Assembly: GCA_018350325.1 (NCBI GenBank)
Contig: JAEVLN010000003.1
Span: 1,013,985 to 1,077,984 of the forward strand
Source: Globodera rostochiensis
Taxonomy: Eukaryota > Nematoda > Chromadorea > Rhabditida > Heteroderidae
Direction of reading: 5' to 3'
DNA: 64,000 nt
Positions 13,148 through 25,015 of the stretch are shown here, piece by piece. The translations under genes were made by a program, and so were the position numbers. Position 1 is the stretch's first letter. Each line of letters begins with the position of its first letter. The notes beneath the pieces are model-generated. The model ran no database searches, had not been told where the DNA came from, and worked only from the letters and a program-made list of their open reading frames with translations.

Positions 13148-13798
13148 CTGCAACAACATCTGCTTGCCCGTCCTCCTCATGAGCATGGGTATGGGCTTGA
13201 CGTTGTTGCAACACCACCATCGCTTCTGTCGTTGATGACGATGCACCATTCGCGATCGGCGCCGCAACTGTCGACGACGACTTGCGTCGGGCCTGCCGGC
13301 ATGCCGGCGGTGCTGCCAAGTCGTGCCAATGCTGCTTCGGCACTCTGCGGGTCCATCATTAAACAGCAACAACAGCCGCATTCGTTGTTGGATAATGCGA
13401 CCACAACAACGGGGACCAACGTCACAAATTTGGCAATCGCCAACGGTGGGGGTCTGTGCTGCTTGGACTTGTTGCCAGATGGATTTGCCGGAGGGGTTGC
13501 TGTCGATCTTCCTCGTGCTGGCGGCAGTACCGAACGACAAACGATTGTGGTCGACGTGCAACAGCAGGCGGCAATGTTTGCAGCTGCTGCTGCTGCGGCA
13601 CTGGTGGCGGTTGCTGCCTACGGCAACACCACCAACAACAACAACGACGGTATCGAGCAGTTACAGAACCAAATGGGCTACACCGGATGTGATGATGAAG
13701 ACGACGACGACGACAACGATGCTGCAGCTGACCCATCGCCACGGCATTTCATTGGCAGTGGGGCGCCGAAAAACAAAGTTCAGCGCAAAAAACGGTGA
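13148..13798 (+). CDS. Possible alternative last exon of the CK1 gene, or separate low-complexity gene
   Basis: An open frame of 217 codons starts just after a possible acceptor (ACTGCAG) and is in frame with the phase-0 end of CK1 exon 9 (12,348). It could therefore replace exon 10 as an alternative C-terminus. The protein is rich in Q, A, T, N and D, with a run of Ala near the middle and an Asp-rich patch before a basic end (KNKVQRKKR). The frame also continues upstream to 12,962, which would fit an independent gene without a signal peptide. The family is not recognised. The coding call rests on frame length and composition only. Confidence 0.4.
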   Translation: MQQHLLARPPHEHGYGLDVVATPPSLLSLMTMHHSRSAPQLSTTTCVGPAGMPAVLPSRANAASALCGSIIKQQQQPHSLLDNATTTTGTNVTNLAIANGGGLCCLDLLPDGFAGGVAVDLPRAGGSTERQTIVVDVQQQAAMFAAAAAAALVAVAAYGNTTNNNNDGIEQLQNQMGYTGCDDEDDDDDNDAAADPSPRHFIGSGAPKNKVQRKKR

Positions 13799-14859
13799 CG
13801 ACTATTTGCTTGGAGGCGCAGAGCAGCATTTTGCACAAGAAGGAAGTGGAAAAACAAACAGGGCGAAAATCAAAACAAACAAATTTTTTGGGGGTATCGG
13901 GAACTCGAAAAAATTTTGCTTCTCGAAATTCTGAAAAGTTGTGTTGTGCCATCTGAACAAAAAAACACACATTATTTGCATATCATTTCAGAACTGTCCC
14001 TCTGTCTGTCTGTGCTGGTCTTGGTCTCTGCCCCCCCCCCAATTAAATAGTTGTTTTGTGCCCCCCCCACCTCCCTTTTGCGCGGTTGTGTCCAGAAATT
14101 CTCTCCCCCCCCCCCCAAAAAAAGCGGGGGGGGGGGGGGGGCTCGGAATTCTGGCCAAAAATTGATTGAAATTTCCACGCCTTTCGCAATGTTTGTTGCG
14201 CGGTGCCAAAAGCCTCTCGCCGCCGCTTCTGGACAAACTCCTCTTCCTCCTTCTTTCATCATTCTTCTTCCTTCTTCTTCCTCCTTCTTTACCTTCTTCT
14301 TCTTCATTATCAGCACTGTTTTTTTGTTTTGTTTTGTTCTTTTTTTAATTTAGCTTTCGGCGGGTATCCATCCCTTCGCTGTGTTTGTTCCCTTCCCCCC
14401 CCCTTCCCCCCAATTTTTCTTTCCAATAAAAAAACGTGTCCAAAAATTGTAAATATTATTTTTTATTCACCGCGCACTCACACACACAAATTGTTTTGGC
14501 CAATGCCTGCGCTTTCACTGTTTCTCCTTCAGCCCAATTTTATTTTTGTCACTTGAAGGAAAAAAGAAATTTGTGAATAAAAAATTGTTTTTTTATTAAC
14601 CCACGCAGCCGGCGGCGTTTTACATTTACCGTAGTCCATTTTGATTGCGTTGTTCAAACTACGGTAGAATTTGTAAACATTGAGCACAATTTTTGAGGGA
14701 AGCAAACACACAAAGTGAAAAGGCAGCAAAATTCAGAAGAAGTAATTTCAAATCGCATAACAAATTGCCGAAAATTTTTTGCGTTTTAATTTTTTAGAAT
14801 TTTGAATTTCCTCTTCTGATGAAGAAAACAACAAAAATTTGGCGCTTTCTTTGGGTTTT
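13799..14859. other. Intergenic space between convergent genes
   Basis: No gene was found. The stretch holds poly-C and poly-T tracts and a quasi-palindrome at about 14,092-14,154, in which CCAGAAATTCTCTCCCC faces GGGGCTCGGAATTCTGG around an A-rich loop. The palindrome may be a short transposon remnant or fold as a hairpin. Confidence 0.6.
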
Positions 14860-17480
14860 CTAGGGCAGTTGAATGTTCCGAAGTGTTTGTTCGAGTTCTG
14901 AGGCTGTGTCACGGCGGAATTGGCCGCTTGTTCTGCTGTTGGCCAACTCGACGGCCTGCGGGAACAAATGAAGCGTCACGAATTCCTTGGCATCTCGCCA
15001 AATCTGCGCCTGCCAAATTCAAAATAAGCTTTGGAAATTAAATTTTGCCGTATCCAACAACGCTCACCCACCTGTTTTCGTGCTGTTGAGGCGATGAACT
15101 CGTTGGTCCGGATGCGCGACTGTCTGTCAATTGTCTCGTCAAGAGCGTCTTCGATGACGGCCAAAAGTGAAAGTGTCTAAAAATGTGAAAGTTTCAGAAG
15201 TTCGGCCGAAAATCGATTGTCGTCCGATCGATCAATTCAGCTTTAATACAAAAATGACATTTGATCATTCTTTTTTGACCTCATTAGCGGATGGTTTTAT
15301 TTTTTTTACAAAATTGCCCCTTAGGCGCTAGTTCCGATCGCTTTTGTTTTCTGAAAATGTTCAAATTTTGGCACCTCCTCCTGGCTGATCAGGCTCAACC
15401 CGCTGCTCCCCGCACTTGTGGCACCGTGTGCCAACAGCAGCGCGTGCGCGTCGGTTTGTGTTGCTTTTGCCGATGCCGTCGAGGTGCCATTCTGTTGTAA
15501 CAAAATTTAAAAAAAATGAGTTTGGGCATTTTATTTTCTAATTTTTTTGATTTTGTTCTGTTTTTTCGAAAATATTTTCTGATCAAATTGTAAGGAGAAA
15601 ATGTCCGGCTGGTTGGGCGATCTCTTACCGTATTCACTTCGTCTTCGTCGACCAATGTTTGCGTTCCGATTGATTCCTTCATGACCAACTCGGATTTGGC
15701 CTTAGCTTTTGCTGTTTTGGAATGTTTTGTTGCATCTCTGCTGGTTACGGTCGTCCCGTTTAGCCTCCGCTCGGTTACGGTATTTGTAGGCATTGCCGCT
15801 ACAGTACCCCGGACGTGGTCGACGCTTGAGGGGACAGCGTCTTCAGCTGAAAATTGCGCCAAATTCGCTTTTTAAACATTCCTCCAATATGCTGCTGTAA
15901 AAATAAAACGTTTTTTTCCGACTTTTGTCCTTCGATTTCTGACCAAAAACATTTCCGTTTTTTTCCTTTTTATCAATATTCAAAAATTGGCAATTTTGCC
16001 TTTGGCTTTAATGGAATTTTACTGTCCCAATAATTATTGAAATTTGTCAATTTAAAACACCCGCCGATATGGCCATTTTTAAGCCCCCCCCCGGCGTTCC
16101 ATTAAAAAAATTTGTACATCCGTCGCTGATGATTATTCGCCTCCGCACGCGGACGGTCACTTCCGCCTTTTCCCGCCTTCTTTTGCCAACATCTTCAATG
16201 AATTAATAAATATTAAAGTGAAATTGAATCATTTTGTAATTACAAAAATATTGAAACATTTTGTATAAATTTAATTATAAATCTAAATATTTTACTCGAA
16301 AACGGAATTTGCAAAATTGGGATCGGGACATTGTTTCACCGGCATTTGCGGAACACAATGCCCGAAATGTCCCGAGGTTTCCAACAATTTCCTGGGACTC
16401 GGACGGGACGGGCCGGACTTCACTAAAATCCCGGTGGGACTCTTGGACCTGCCGATTTTAACAAGAATGCCGCAGAATCCCACCAAAAATGCCAATAAAA
16501 TCCAGTGATCAAGACTTTCTGTTAAATTCCAAAAAAATGTTTTCGAAAAATTCACAGAAAAAACAATTAACCCTACACTGTTCAATTGGCTTAAAAAGCC
16601 CCTTGGGCGCTCTTTCTTCAGAAATTCGCGCTAAAAAAGACGGCACACCTTTGGTGCCGGGCTCGCCATGCCGCTGCTTCTGTTGCTGGTGGTCACCGCC
16701 CTCCCGCCGCACCGTGCGGATTTCCGACGAGGCGACCAGCGCAATGGACGTTTTGCTGACGGCGGCGGAGGCGGACAGCGCATTTTTGAGCCGAATTTGC
16801 GGCAGTCGATGGCCGCCGCCATCGACGCCAAGTTCAAAGGCGGCGGCGGCTTTGCCAATTTTAGCGAATGTTTTACTGCCCGCCGCTAAACAGGCCGTCT
16901 GAGGTTTGTCCAATTGTGTCCCCCCCCAAATTTGTACCGTTTCCGTTCACATTTTTTGAGCCTGGACTTCTTGGGCACACAATGGCCGGAAGCAATCCGC
17001 CGTTGTGCCGTCGATTTGATCGCCGTGGCGACGTTTTGTCAATGCTTTGGCCATTGTCGGTGGGCGTTTTTGTTGTCAACGGCACAAAGAACAGTGAGGC
17101 CGGTTTGGGCCTAAAATTCAAAAAATTTCTGTGGTTGGGAACTCTGTGAATAATTTTTGCCCAAAAAAATCATCTTAAGGATCTTCAAGCATTGAGCGGA
17201 CCTATTGTAGTGCCTGTACCGGTTCACCCCGTCCACGTCCGGCTCGTACCGGGCCAAGACCACGGCGGACCTGCTTCTGCCGATGCCGCCGGCGGTGTTG
17301 GATGTTAAGAATTGCTGCGGCCGTTGATTATAATGAAGGAGACCGCCGCCACCGCAGCCGCCGCTCTCTCTGCTCATGCGCAATGATGCTGAGGAGGTTG
17401 TGCTGCTGATACTGCTCGTCGTCGTTGTTGGACTCTGCTGGGGCGACTCCAGACTGGAACAGAGGCGCATGGAGTTTGGC
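14860..17480 (-). CDS. Uncharacterised low-complexity protein with two TQT motifs
   Basis: Seven minus-strand exons join in phase: 17480-17202 (likely ATG at 17,470), 17110-16938, 16885-16649, 15846-15629, 15491-15375, 15176-15072 and 15009-14860, giving 422 residues. The first donor could instead be at 17,220, also in phase. The N-terminal half is Ser/Thr/Gly/Ala-rich; the last 90 residues are predicted helical ([16 protein letters not shown], then [19 protein letters not shown]). Two motifs, SIGTQT and KATQT, fit the dynein light chain LC8 binding consensus, which would suggest a scaffold or cytoskeletal adaptor; that is inference. No family was recognised. An upstream first exon is possible because an acceptor (TTTCCAG) precedes the chosen start. 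Confidence 0.6.
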
Positions 17481-18110
17481 CTGGAAATTATAATTAAAAA
17501 TATAAGACAACAAATATTTTTTCTTTCTTCACGACTCGCCATTGAAGCCTTTCATTTATGCATTTTATGGATTTGGAGTTTGAGCATTACGCCAAAACTT
17601 GTTAGGGAAAACCTACACAAACAAGGAAATGTTAAAATTTTGACGCTCAAATTACAAACGACAAACGATGTGACCTGAGGGAGTTCTCTCAAAAATAGTC
17701 AAATTTTAATTAAAAACGTTTTGAATCTTGGCATTATGTCATAAAGCGGCGTATTTTGTGACAATTCACCCCGCTGAGGCAACGTTTTAAAGGATTTTGT
17801 TGTTTTCTATTGAAAAGTCCGTCCGAATGTGCGGCGAGTGCCAAAGATACAATTTTGGCTTTATGTTCTGATTTATTATTATTTAAAAAATGGGCACGGG
17901 GAAAGTGCCGTCGGCAAAATGTCATCCTTAGACAGTTAATCCGGCGCGGGATTTAGCCGACGAATGGAGGGGGGGGGGGTTGGGTTGGGAAGAGAATGGA
18001 TTTTATTTTCCCTTAATAATAATGGGCGCGCATGGCTGATGAAGGAAAAAAGCGTCTGGAGGGCAGCGAGAAAATGCCGCGGGGTGTGCCAAACTGACGT
18101 AATGCCTTCC
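17481..18110. other. Intergenic DNA upstream of the 14.9-17.5 kb gene
   Basis: No exon chain was seen. The stretch probably contains the 5' region of the minus-strand gene ending at 14,860. It holds a poly-G tract near 17,970 and leads into the satellite array. Confidence 0.4.
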
Positions 18111-18113
18111 AGG

Positions 18114-18925
18114 CATCGGAAAATGAACGATGATGGCACCTAAGGATGATGGCATTTTAGGAGAGATGGCATCTAAATAAGGATGATGGCATCTTATGAT
18201 GATGGCATCTAAACTAAGGATTGGCACATGATGGCATCTAAACTAAGGATTGGCACAAGGATAATGGCATCTAAAGGATGATGGCATCTAAACTAAGGAT
18301 GATAGTATCTAAGGATGATGGCATCTTATGATGATGGCATCTAAACTAAGGATTGGCACAAGGATGATGGCATCTAAACTAAGGTGGCACAAGGATGATG
18401 GCATCTAAAGGATGATGGCATCTAAACTAAGGATGATAGCATCTAAGGATGATGGCATCTAAACTAAGGATTGGCACAAGGATGATGGCATCTAAAGGAT
18501 GATGGCATCTAAACTAAGGATGATAGCATCTAAGGATGATGGCATCTAAACTAAGGATTGGCACAAGGATGATGGCATCTAAAGGATGATGGCATCTAAA
18601 CTAAGGATGATAGCATCTAAGGATGATGGCATCTAAACTAAGGATTGGCACAAGGATGATGGCATCTAAAGGATGATGGCATCTAAACTAAGGATGATAG
18701 CATCTAAGGATGATGGCATCTAAACTAAGGATTGGCACAAGGATGATGGCATCTAAAGGATGATGGCATCTAAACTAAGGATGATAGCATCTAAGGATGA
18801 TGGCATCTAAACTAAGGATTGGCACAAGGATGATGGCATCTAAACTAAGGATTGGCACAAGGATGATGGCATCTAAAGGATGATGGCATCTAAACTAAGG
18901 GTGATGGCATCTAAGGATGATGTGG
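18114..18925. repeat. Composite satellite of GGATGATGGCATCTAAA units
   Basis: About 800 bp consists of short modules: GGATGATGGCATCTAAA, CTAAGGATTGGCACAA and GGATGATAGCATCTAA. They are arranged in a higher-order unit of roughly 87 bp that repeats six or more times with little divergence between 18,400 and 18,900. Near-identity of the higher-order copies implies recent unequal exchange. There is no coding potential. Confidence 0.93.
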
Positions 18926-18939
18926 CAAACATTTGCCAA

Positions 18940-21900
18940 AATATTTTAGGATTTAAGAAAAATCCCCAATTTACGTGTAATAAAATTTTCAAAAAGGATT
19001 TGGATAAAAAATGCAGCCTTTTTGAGGATGTCCGAATGGACCTCTGCGGATAATTTCGTCGGAATGGCTAATTAAGGTTGCCAATGCCTGAAACAAAATG
19101 TTTTGAGAATAATCATAAACAAATTGAGCTCATGAAAATAGACCTTGGAGTTATAAAATAATAATTTATGATGGCACGGCACGGCACGCGCCCGATGGAT
19201 GGCATCGGAAAATGCTTTGGAACTTGGTAATAACCAGGGCAAGCAAGGACTTGAGAATCGATCGAGATTTTGATTAGAAAATCTCAAATCTGGGTAAAAT
19301 TTCGTTGATCCAGATTCCAATTGAGAATCTAGAAAAAATCTCGAAAAAAAATTTCGACAAAAATCTCGATCGTCTATGCTCTAGCAATAACTCAAAAATA
19401 TTACAACCAAAAACAATAAAAATTAAATAAAAAATAAAATTAGATTTATTTAATTATTTTAACTAAACCAAATTACCAACTTTTTTAGTGTTCATTGGAC
19501 AACTCCGAATAATGTCCGGATGTTTGGGCAAATTTTGGCTTTAAATTTATGGGCTTTTAAGCGAATTCCAGTGCCCGATTTTCTGTGCAGATTTTTGTGT
19601 GGAGGCTGTGGAAATGTCCCCTTTTGGCCCACCCGATTTTAAATGGGAAATATTAATTTCCCCCCCCCCCCAAAAAAAAATCAAAAAATTGCTTAAAGTT
19701 TACCCCCAACGCACTTTTTCCAATTTGTACTCGCTTTGGGCGCCTCAAAAAACTGTGGTGAGGGTGGCACCCGCGCCGGCCGCCGTCCGATGATACAATG
19801 CGCCGGGGGGGGGGGGAGCCAATTTTGTTGCCCGCGGCGAAGATGCCGAGAGTGGTGACGATAGACGGCGGCACGCCAAATGCCAACGTCTGGACGGCCA
19901 AATGCCATCGTCATCGGCCCCCCTCCCCCCGAGAGCACAGCGGAGAGGCTTATAAAAGGTGCGTCATTGAAGCGCATCTAGCGCCGCAAAGTCTTCTTTA
20001 AAATGCTAATATTAAAAAGCCGAGAGGCTGCGCCACTTTCATTTATTTGGCTTCCGAAAGCTCGCGCAAACCGCTGGATGTTCCGTTCCGGCCATAATCC
20101 CTTCGAAATGCTTTTGGAATGCCTAAAATGTTAGCTCCAAATTAAATTTACATTCTCTGAGTTCAAAAACAATGCCGAATCATTCCAAGCTTTACCGTAA
20201 GGCATTATTCTTTAATTTTGTTGCCAAAAAAAATCTTTTTAAACAATTTAAATATTTTTGTGTATAAAATTAGCAAAATAAAACATATTTCGAGAATGCC
20301 GAATGCTTTTTTTAGAATTTTGCTCAAATTTTGTTAAGTGTACAAATTTTGCTTTGGGCTGTTTATTCCTATTAAAAGCCAACAAAAAGCCCCTCGGGGG
20401 GACAATTCCAATTGCGTCATTAGCAGGCACATTATTGCAGCTGCGAAGCATCTAATTATCCAAAACGCAGCAAAATCGAATTTTGTTAGGACATTTCAAA
20501 TTTAAAAAAAAAATGTTTTTTTTTTGTTAGAACAAAAGATTTGCGCTTCTTTAATCAACAATTTTTTACTTGCCCAAGTTGGGCCTGGAGTCAGTCGCAA
20601 AATTTCTCATAGCACACAGTTTACGACATGCTCCAGACGAAACTTGGGCCGTAAAGCTCACCAAATTGAGCAGAAATGCCAAAAAAATAGACAAAATCTT
20701 TAAAATTTGTAAATTTTGCAGGGCTTTTGCATATATTTAAGCGGCGGTTTTTTGTTGCCGACCTCGCAACGAGCAGGTCTGTATTTCGTGCAAAACCACC
20801 AAAACGGAAAGAAAGGTTTGCGCCGAAATCAGAGCTGCGCGTCGCGGGCGGCGCATTTTTTTTTTTGAATTAATTAATTACATTAATTGAGGGGGAGGGG
20901 GGGGGGGGGGGAATGGCGGACAATTTTGATAGAATTTTTATTTGAAAAAAAATAAAATTTTTATCGAAATTGGCTTTAAACACAAATAATTTTAAATTTG
21001 TGAATACTAAAAGCAATTCGGGGGCAAATTGTTTGTGCCTTTCTTTGATAAGGGGGGAAAAATTATTTTCAAAAACTTTGGGGAAGAATTGGCGTTTTGA
21101 TGGCACAAAGCGTTTTTTCAAATCGGATTTTGAAGGGAATTTTTTTGCAGAATTAAAAAACTGACTGATTTTGTTCGACTTTTATACGCGTCGTCGTCCA
21201 TTCATTGTGCCCGCCCATTCGTTCGTTCATCATAAAATATCTTTTGCAAATGCGCCGTTCGTTCGTTGATTGATGGCACAATTTGAATTTTTAGCAAAAC
21301 TTTTTTTATCAGTTTTTATCCCCCAGACAAAAAGTGACACATTTTTTACGTGGGACAAAGAACGGGTGGACGGGGGGGGGGGAGGGCAAATTGATAGGGA
21401 GGGGACGGCATTTGCTTCTGTTAGGGACGGCGGACGGCATTTGATTTGAATGGTTCTGTGCCGTTCCGTTCTGCTGATGCCGAAGATAATGAAGACGACG
21501 ACGGAGATGATGGCTTTGGGGCTGAGAAAGTGTTTGAATATTCTCTCTCAATTTTTTTGAATTTTTAAATGCCATTCATTGCGTTCACTAAAACTTCAAA
21601 ACTCGGAATGACAAAAATTGATTTAAAAGAAAATCTGGCACCCCTTTAAGGCTTTTCCCCCATAATTATTTGGATTCGGTCCGTAGTACGCCTAAGCCTA
21701 AATAAAATGTTGGCATTTTGTGCCATAACAAAAAAAGTTTGTTTCGAAAGAATTCTGGCCGCATACTGTCGGCGGCGCCTTCAGTTACCGTTACCATATT
21801 TTTTTTACGCCTTTAATTTATGTTTTTCATTCTTCCAAATTTGACACAAAATGTGAAGCACTAAAAAATTTGCATAATTTTACTAACGAAAAAAGTTTTA

Positions 21901-22083
21901 TGTTTTGAGGCGCCAAATTCTTGGCCAAAATTGGCGGAAATTCAATTTTTTGTGGAGGGCATTCAATCAATTGCCGTAATTCAAACAAAAAAAAAAAATT
22001 CTGTACGTTCATAAACATAAAGCAACGAATTTTGTCTCGAGTTGTGTCCTAAAGCTTAGGTAATTCCGACAACAAAAAAAAGA
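18940..22083. other. Intergenic region upstream of the TARP-like gene
   Basis: No supported gene. It contains AT-rich DNA, a run of ATCTCGA-type repeats at 19,250-19,385, a TATAAAAG box at 19,951 and poly-C/poly-G tracts at 19,660, 19,805 and 20,890. Small open frames between 19,600 and 21,600 lack splice partners or recognisable domains. The promoter of the plus-strand gene at 22,084 presumably lies in the last part. Confidence 0.45.
19951..19958 (+). promoter_or_regulatory. TATA-box-like motif TATAAAAG
   Basis: A perfect TATAAAAG sits in locally GC-rich DNA, followed about 30 bp downstream by GAAGCGCATCTAGCGC. No gene directly downstream was recognised, so its function is unknown. Confidence 0.2.
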
Positions 22084-24312
22084 ATGGTCCTCCCGGTTAT
22101 TTTCCACCGGTTGACCAAAATTCATCCCCAAAATCGCGTCCGTCTGATCAAAACGGCCTTTTTGTTCTCACTGATTGCCGTTGTTGCCAATGTGATTGGT
22201 CAGTGTGTTGAGAGGGCATTTTATAATTAACTTTTTAAACATTCGGAATTAAATTCTTTGATAAATTTTATGACCGGACAGGCGTCGTCAGTCATATCAT
22301 AACTTCGTCATTAGCTAGCCAAATCAAAAAACTTTGGCATCATTCAAAAGCTCTTTATGTTTTAGACTTTTTTTAAGCGAAAGTTAGTCAATTCGTCTTT
22401 TCTAAAAAAAGTTATAGTTTAAAATGGATAAAATCGCAAAAAAAAAAACTTGAAAATTCACATAATTTTCAAAAATTGCTCCTCTTCAGCTGTCAGTACG
22501 GACAATTGGCTGCATACCAGCGAGGTGCTCAAATACTTCATTTTCCCGAACAAAACCATCGACTACGAGGACAAAATGTACCCGCCCACCTATTTCAAGG
22601 CGTCCAAAATTTTTGTTTAATTCAAAAAAAAATTTTTTTTTTGTTTTCTCAGAATTCGACCCTCGGACCCTGGAGGTTTTGCTGGTCAGATCGTAAGCAA
22701 TTTTTAAGCATTCCTTACTGGAAAGGCGCTCTTTTAGAGACTAAAATGCTTTAGGGCATAAATATTCTTCAAAAATAAATTTAAACAATTTTGTTTAATT
22801 TATTATTAAATATTAAAACGTATCAATCAGATGGGGGGGGGGGAATTTGTTGTGAGTTTTTAATTTCAGCGATCACCGAGTTTCACTGCTCGCAGGTGGA
22901 CCCTTTCAACCACGAGGAGGAGGACACTTCCGACGTGACCACTTCGGTGGAACGTACACAAATTTTAATTAAATTTGTACAGACTCAGAAGAGAAAGCGC
23001 TTTTGCCTAATTTTTTGAAATTAATTTTCAAAAAAAAAATGCATGAAAACTTCAAATGCGCGATGTAATTTAATTCTTCAAAGAATTTTGTGCCCCCTCA
23101 AAGTTTCGGTGCATCGCGCGGTGCCGTTCATGTTGGGCGGTTGCGCGTTGGACGTGCTGGGCTTGATGTGCAACACGCTGTGCCTGCTACGGCCCAACCC
23201 CTACCAGTCGCTGTTCTTCGCCACTTTGGCAAACATTTTTACGGGTAAAGACATAATAAAATTGGGATGTTTTTAAATTACATTTTTTACAATTTAATGA
23301 AAATTTTAATTATTTTTATGATAAAAATCAACAAATTTTTAAATTAAAAAATTATAAAATTAATTTAAAAGAATAAAGTCTGCGACATTTTTGTTTAAAT
23401 TTGCAAGGACTGGCCAACTTCAATTGTATCATTCTGTACATGTCGTCGGTGTCCAAGGAAGTCGGCAATAAGCTGTACAAAGCATCTGAACTTGACGACT
23501 CGCTGTTCCATTATTCTTATGGCTTCTCATTCATTTTGCTGAAGGTGGCATTTAACAATATGCTTTAAGGCATTTAACAATATGCTTTAAGGCATTTAAC
23601 AATATGCTTTAAGGCATTTAACAATATGCTTTAAGGCATTTAACAATATGCTTTAAGGCATTTAACAATATGCTTTAAGGCATTTAACAATATGCTTTAA
23701 GGCATTTAACAATATGCTTTAAGGCATTTAACAATATGCTTTAAGGCCTTTAACAATATGCTTTAAGGCATTTAACAATATGCTTTAAGGCATTTAACAA
23801 TATGCTTTAAGGCATTTAACAATATGCTTTAAGGCATTTAACAATATGCTTTAAGGCATTTAACAATATGCTTTAAGGCATTTAACAATATGCTTTAAGG
23901 CATTTAAATAATTTATTATTTTATTAAAGATCAGTTTTTTGTGCACCGAAATGGCCGCGCTTCTGATCGTCATTGTTCGAATTTTTTCAAATATTTTTTC
24001 CTAACTTTCCATGTAAAGGTTTACATGTCGAAGCGCGACGAGCGCACTTATAACGCCCATCGGATGCGATCAATGCTGAGAAATTTACGAGGTTCCGTGG
24101 CCGAAATTTAAAAGCCCGCAAAAACAAAAAAGGATTTTAAAATTTAAATAGTTGGAACCGGTGGAAAATGGCCGCGCAGCAAGGACCCACGAGATCAGCA
24201 ATTGCTGGACAACGACCGTTACCATCGGCACACCAGAATGAACACACTTCGACGGCACAGCAGGTCCGGCACATTTCCAAATTTGATGAGATCTTTGGCC
24301 CGACCCGACTGA
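22084..24312 (+). CDS. Stargazin/TARP-like claudin-superfamily tetraspan protein
   Basis: Nine exons: 22084-22198, 22490-22614, 22653-22692, 22870-22953, 23104-23244, 23408-23544, 23930-23974, 24019-24091 and 24152-24312. They close in phase to give 306 residues. The first membrane segment follows RVRLIKTAF. The first extracellular loop carries the claudin/PMP22 signature as STLGPWRFCW followed by a second Cys (EFHCSQ). Two further hydrophobic segments and then HYSYGFSF-FLCTEMAALLIVIVYMSKRDE match the third and fourth membrane region of calcium-channel gamma/TARP proteins. The basic cytoplasmic tail contains RRHSRSGTF. TARPs traffic and modulate glutamate receptors at synapses (C. elegans STG proteins). 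Exon 2 might instead end at 22,599 with a GC donor, also in phase. The exon-5 acceptor (CAAAG) is weak. Confidence 0.82.
23546..23907. repeat. 22-bp tandem repeat filling TARP intron 6
   Basis: About 16 nearly perfect copies of GGCATTTAACAATATGCTTTAA start directly at the splice donor and run almost to the acceptor. One copy reads GGCCTTTAAC. The array makes up most of the 385-bp intron. Confidence 0.97.
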
Positions 24313-25015
24313 TCTGTGTGCTGGTCTGCCGACCGAGCATCGTTTTTTAGAACATTCCTCAACGATCATTTTTATTATTTGTATCAAACGGGGAAAGGAA
24401 AATCGGACAAATTTATGTCTAAATTTTTAAATTAAAATTCCTATCCCATTTTGTAAATGCTTAAATTCTTTAGAAACATCGCCCTCGACGACATTCAACA
24501 ATTCAAGAAGAGTCCAATCGAAGAAAGTGCAAAGGCTACACGAAGATTGGAGGTGCCTGCCTCGGTGATTTTTTAAAAACAAAACTAGAATTGGCCGTAA
24601 GGTTTCTGTTGTAGTAAAATAATCAATCAAAAATCCAAAAATCGTGTTTTTGTCAAATATAAAAATCTAAAATTCTCCAAAATTACCGGACAATTTTAAA
24701 AAAATTTTGGACAAAAGCATATTTCTATATAACCGTTTGTGAGCCTAAAAATGACAAGAATTGGCCGTAAGGTTTCTGTTGTAGTAAAATAATCAATCAA
24801 AAATCCAAAAATTGTATGAATACGAATTTTAAACTCTTTTTATATTGGGTTTGCCTGCCCTTTTCATTGTTGTTGTTGTTTTTGGCAATTCCATTTGCAT
24901 TCACCCATTTAATTGTCACAGTCAGTCACAAAAAACATAGAGGACAAAATTAGTGCCTGTCAATGGTCAATACAAAAGAGAGGGTCAGTGTCCATCTTTT
25001 CATCACCGCATAAAA
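24313..25015. other. Intergenic DNA with a 54-bp direct repeat
   Basis: This is the space between the convergent TARP and SNAP-29 genes. The segment AATTGGCCGTAAGGTTTCTG plus its AT-rich continuation occurs twice, at about 24,590-24,643 and 24,762-24,815, almost unchanged. No gene was found. Confidence 0.7.

Noticed and set aside
18114..18925. CRISPR or integron-like array
   Set aside because: Modules are satellite DNA without spacers, and the window is clearly eukaryotic.
23546..23907. CRISPR-like array
   Set aside because: Units are contiguous with no unique spacers, inside a eukaryotic intron.
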